64,000 nt of DNA from Beijerinckiaceae bacterium RH AL1 (GTDB lineage Bacteria; Pseudomonadota; Alphaproteobacteria; Rhizobiales; Beijerinckiaceae). The notes beneath the pieces were generated by a model. That model was not told where the DNA came from and did not search any database. It saw only the letters and a list, made by a program, of their open reading frames with translations. This document shows positions 61,918-64,000 of this stretch, in pieces. The stretch lies in NCBI GenBank assembly GCA_901457705.2, contig LR590083.2, positions 558,001-622,000 of the forward strand, written 5' to 3'. Within the stretch, counting starts at the first letter, position 1; each line of letters opens with the position of its first letter. A program made the translations under genes and the position numbers.

Positions 61918-62838
61918 ATGACCAACAGCATCCTCCACAACATGTCGGCGATGACGGCCATCGCCAACCTGAACATGACGCAGCAGAACCTCGCTCAGGT
62001 TCAGAACCAGATCTCGACCGGTCTGAAGATCTCGACCGCCAGCGACAACGCCGCCTACTATTCGATCTCGACGCAGATGAACACGCAGACGAGCAACCTG
62101 TCGGCCGTCACCGACTCGCTGAACCTCGGCTCCTCGGTGCTCTCGACCTCGACCTCGGCGCTGTCGTCGATGACGAGCATCCTGACCAAGATCCAGTCCG
62201 ACCTGGTCTCGGCCCAGCAGGCCGGCACCGACAAGGACGCGATCGGCACCGACATCAAGGCGCTGCAGAACCAGCTCTCCTCGGCGATCGGCTCGGCCTC
62301 GTTCAACGGCGTCAACCTGCTCGACGGCTCCTCGACGAGCGCGAAGTTCGTCTCGACGGTCACGGGCACGGGCTCGTCCACCGCGGTGAGCTATCTCTCG
62401 GTCGATACCGCCGCCTCCAACTTCGGCACCGGCACGGCGTCGAAGTTCACCGTTGCGGCCGCCTCGTCGGGCGCCAACGCCGCGGCGACGGTCGACATCT
62501 ACGCGCTCTCGAGCACCGACGCGAACACGCTCGCCGTCTCTTCGACGACGACGTCGGACACGCTGGCCCAGTACATCTCGGCCGTCGGCACGGCGCTCTC
62601 CAACGTCAACGCCGCCTCCGAGTCGCTCGGTGCGTCGCAGAAGAACATCAGCCTGCAGTCGAGCTTCATCTCGTCTCTGTCGAACTCGATCACCGCGGGC
62701 GTCAGCTCGCTCGTCGACGCCGACATGAACCAGGCCTCGACCCGCCTTTCGGCTCTGCAGACGCAGCAGCAGCTCGGCGTGCAGGCCCTGTCGGTCGCCA
62801 ACCAGAACAGCCAGCTCATCCTGAAGCTGTTCCAGTAA
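61918..62838 (+). CDS. Flagellin
   Basis: This 306-residue protein is a flagellin with conserved N-terminal (TNSILHNMSAMTAIANLNMT, QNQISTGLKISTASDNAAY) and C-terminal (QSSFISSLSNSITAGVSSLVDADMNQASTRL, QTQQQLGVQALSVANQNSQLILKLFQ parts) helices that build the filament core, and a short Ser/Thr-rich variable centre (about residues 135-200). No Cys is present. The many Ser/Thr in the centre are candidate glycosylation sites for the neighbouring transferase. It is secreted by the flagellar type III system. A terminator follows at 62866. Promoter type could not be assigned. Confidence 0.95.
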   Translation: MTNSILHNMSAMTAIANLNMTQQNLAQVQNQISTGLKISTASDNAAYYSISTQMNTQTSNLSAVTDSLNLGSSVLSTSTSALSSMTSILTKIQSDLVSAQQAGTDKDAIGTDIKALQNQLSSAIGSASFNGVNLLDGSSTSAKFVSTVTGTGSSTAVSYLSVDTAASNFGTGTASKFTVAAASSGANAAATVDIYALSSTDANTLAVSSTTTSDTLAQYISAVGTALSNVNAASESLGASQKNISLQSSFISSLSNSITAGVSSLVDADMNQASTRLSALQTQQQLGVQALSVANQNSQLILKLFQ

Positions 62839-62865
62839 GCCTTCGCGACCTGCGAAAGCTTCGAG

Positions 62866-62895
62866 AGAGCCGGCCGCGGCGACGCGGTCGGCTCT
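62866..62895 (+). terminator. Terminator after flagellin
   Basis: AGAGCCG-G-CCGCG-GCGA-CGCGG-T-CGGCTCT is a long stem with one G/T position, followed by TGTCGTTT. It lies 27 bases after the flagellin stop and probably separates it from fliF. Confidence 0.75.
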
Positions 62896-62910
62896 TGTCG
62901 TTTCGTCATC

Positions 62911-62930
62911 CCCGCACAAGCTTGCGCGGG
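62911..62930. repeat. CCCGC...GCGGG palindrome (GTCATCCCCGC type)
   Basis: CCCGCACAAGCTTGCGCGGG is palindromic apart from one A/C pair and preceded by GTCATC, a common intergenic repeat core in Rhizobiales. It lies between flagellin and fliF. Confidence 0.55.
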
Positions 62931-62968
62931 CAGGATCGGGGCTCACTATCGAGCACGTCCTGCACGGC

Positions 62969-64000
62969 ATGAACTTCCCAGAGCAGCTTCAGACCCTCGG
63001 CGCGAGCCTCGCCAAGCTCGGCTGGCGACGGCTCACCGCGCTGGCGCTGATCGGCGTCACCGTCTTCACGATCGTCGGCGTCGCCGGTTACTACCTGTCG
63101 CGCCCCTCCCAGGAGGTGCTCTACGCCGGGCTCGACCGGCAGGACGTCTCGGGCATCGGTGCGGCGCTGACGGAAGCCGGCATCCCGTTCGACGTCTCCT
63201 CCGACGGCACGACGATCATGGTGCGCTACGCGCAGACCGCCCAGGCGCGCATGCTGCTCGCCGAGAAGGGCCTGCCGCACTCCACGAACTCCGGCTACGA
63301 GCTCTACGACAAGCTCGGCTCGCTCGGCCTCACCTCGTTCATGCAGGACGTGACGCGCGTGCGCGCCCTCGAGGGCGAGCTCGCCCGCACGATCCAGACG
63401 ATGAACGGCGTGCGCGCCGCGCGCGTGCATCTCGTGATGCCGGACGAAGGCTCGTTCCGCCGCGCCCGCCAGCCGCCGTCGGCCTCGGTGATGATCCGCA
63501 CCGACACGGTCTCCGATTCGCGCATGGGCCAGGCGATCCGCCATCTCGTCGCCGCGGCGCTGCCCGGCATGACGGTCGACCAGGTCACCGTGCTCAACAC
63601 CGACGGCACGCTGCTCTCGTCGGGCAGCGATCTCGACGATGCCGCCGCCGGCAAGATGCTGACGCTCGAGAAGACCGTCTCGAAGGACATCCAGGACAGC
63701 GTGCGCAAGGAGCTCGCGCCCTATCTCGGCCTGCACAATTTTCAGATCAGCGTCGCGGCGAAGCTCAACACCGACGCCCGCCAGACCGCCGAGACGACCT
63801 ACGATCCGGACTCGCGCGTCGAGCGCTCGACCCGCGTCGTGAAGGAGAACAACACGACGCAGAACAACACGAGCCAGGCGCCGACCACCGTCGGCACCGC
63901 GCTGCCGCAGGAGAACAAGAGCTCGAGCGACAGCAAGGCCTCGAACACCGACAACTCGAAGCGCGAGGAGCTGACGAACTACGAGCTGTCCTCGAAGACG
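62969..64000 (+). CDS. fliF: Flagellar M-ring protein FliF (5' part)
   Basis: FliF forms the MS ring in the inner membrane on which the flagellar motor and export gate assemble. The 344 codons present start at ATG 62969 and contain the first transmembrane helix (TALALIGVTVFTIVGVAGYYL), the YscJ/FliF ring-building motif domain (VLYAGLDRQDVSGIGAALTEAGIPF, LEGELARTIQTMNGVRAARVHLVMP) and the start of the Ser/Asn-rich linker. The gene runs off the end of the window; the second membrane helix and FliG-binding tail are not seen. It begins 130 bases after flagellin. Confidence 0.95.
   Translation, partial: MNFPEQLQTLGASLAKLGWRRLTALALIGVTVFTIVGVAGYYLSRPSQEVLYAGLDRQDVSGIGAALTEAGIPFDVSSDGTTIMVRYAQTAQARMLLAEKGLPHSTNSGYELYDKLGSLGLTSFMQDVTRVRALEGELARTIQTMNGVRAARVHLVMPDEGSFRRARQPPSASVMIRTDTVSDSRMGQAIRHLVAAALPGMTVDQVTVLNTDGTLLSSGSDLDDAAAGKMLTLEKTVSKDIQDSVRKELAPYLGLHNFQISVAAKLNTDARQTAETTYDPDSRVERSTRVVKENNTTQNNTSQAPTTVGTALPQENKSSSDSKASNTDNSKREELTNYELSSKT

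Overview
This is a GC-rich (by eye about 70% G+C) chromosomal segment of an alphaproteobacterium, most likely of the order Hyphomicrobiales (Rhizobiales). The indicators are a pim-type dicarboxylate operon, a two-domain 3-hydroxyacyl-CoA dehydrogenase/hydratase beta-oxidation set, RpoH with the QKKLFFNLR box, a short flagellin of the alphaproteobacterial kind, a proC gene coupled to a YbjN-type gene, and several families of intergenic palindromes common in that order. I cannot name the genus. I see no rRNA, tRNA, CRISPR array, prophage or complete insertion sequence.

Layout. 1-9.6 kb holds housekeeping and small genes: an isolated ureE-ureF pair, yraN, secreted RNase T2, a TetR gene next to a 5'-truncated SDR remnant, ybjN-proC, ETF-ubiquinone oxidoreductase and a divergent uracil-DNA-glycosylase-like gene. 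9.7-18.3 kb is a pim-like operon (pimF, pimA, pimC and pimD equivalents on the minus strand) divergent from a tandem-domain TetR regulator and an enoyl-CoA isomerase/hydratase. 18.3-21.3 kb carries an ArsR/SRPBCC pair, a CDF metal transporter and an MNT-HEPN (toxin-antitoxin type) gene pair preceded by an array of hairpins spaced exactly 32 bp apart. 21.3-36.5 kb is an acyl-CoA catabolism island: GcdH, an LvaA/ACAD10-11-type kinase, phosphatase, dehydrogenases, thioesterases and several acyl-CoA dehydrogenases. 36.5-45.6 kb is a fad operon (fadD-merR-fadA-fadB-fadE) plus an alpha/beta hydrolase. 45.8-59.3 kb has a polysaccharide export lipoprotein, a large membrane hydrolase, recA, argB, a HAD phosphatase, an MFS exporter, pheA, a NarL-type two-component system and rpoH. 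59.4-64 kb begins a flagellar region (OGT-like glycosyltransferase, flagellin, fliF cut by the window end).

How the genes work together. The middle 36 kb encodes two activating CoA ligases, seven acyl-CoA dehydrogenases, two fused hydratase/3-hydroxyacyl-CoA dehydrogenases of opposite domain order, two thiolases and, nearby, the ETF-QO that passes their electrons to quinone. Two copies of a CATAC-N5-GTATG inverted repeat lie in divergent promoter regions; one precedes the kinase and gcdH, the other precedes the ACAD10/11-like dehydrogenase, suggesting a shared regulon for 4-hydroxyacyl-CoA catabolism.

Sequence quality. Three genes (an aldehyde dehydrogenase, a thiolase and pheA) each need exactly one inserted base, beside G/C runs, to restore a full-length family member. 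Because pheA is normally needed for phenylalanine synthesis, base-calling errors are at least as likely as true decay.
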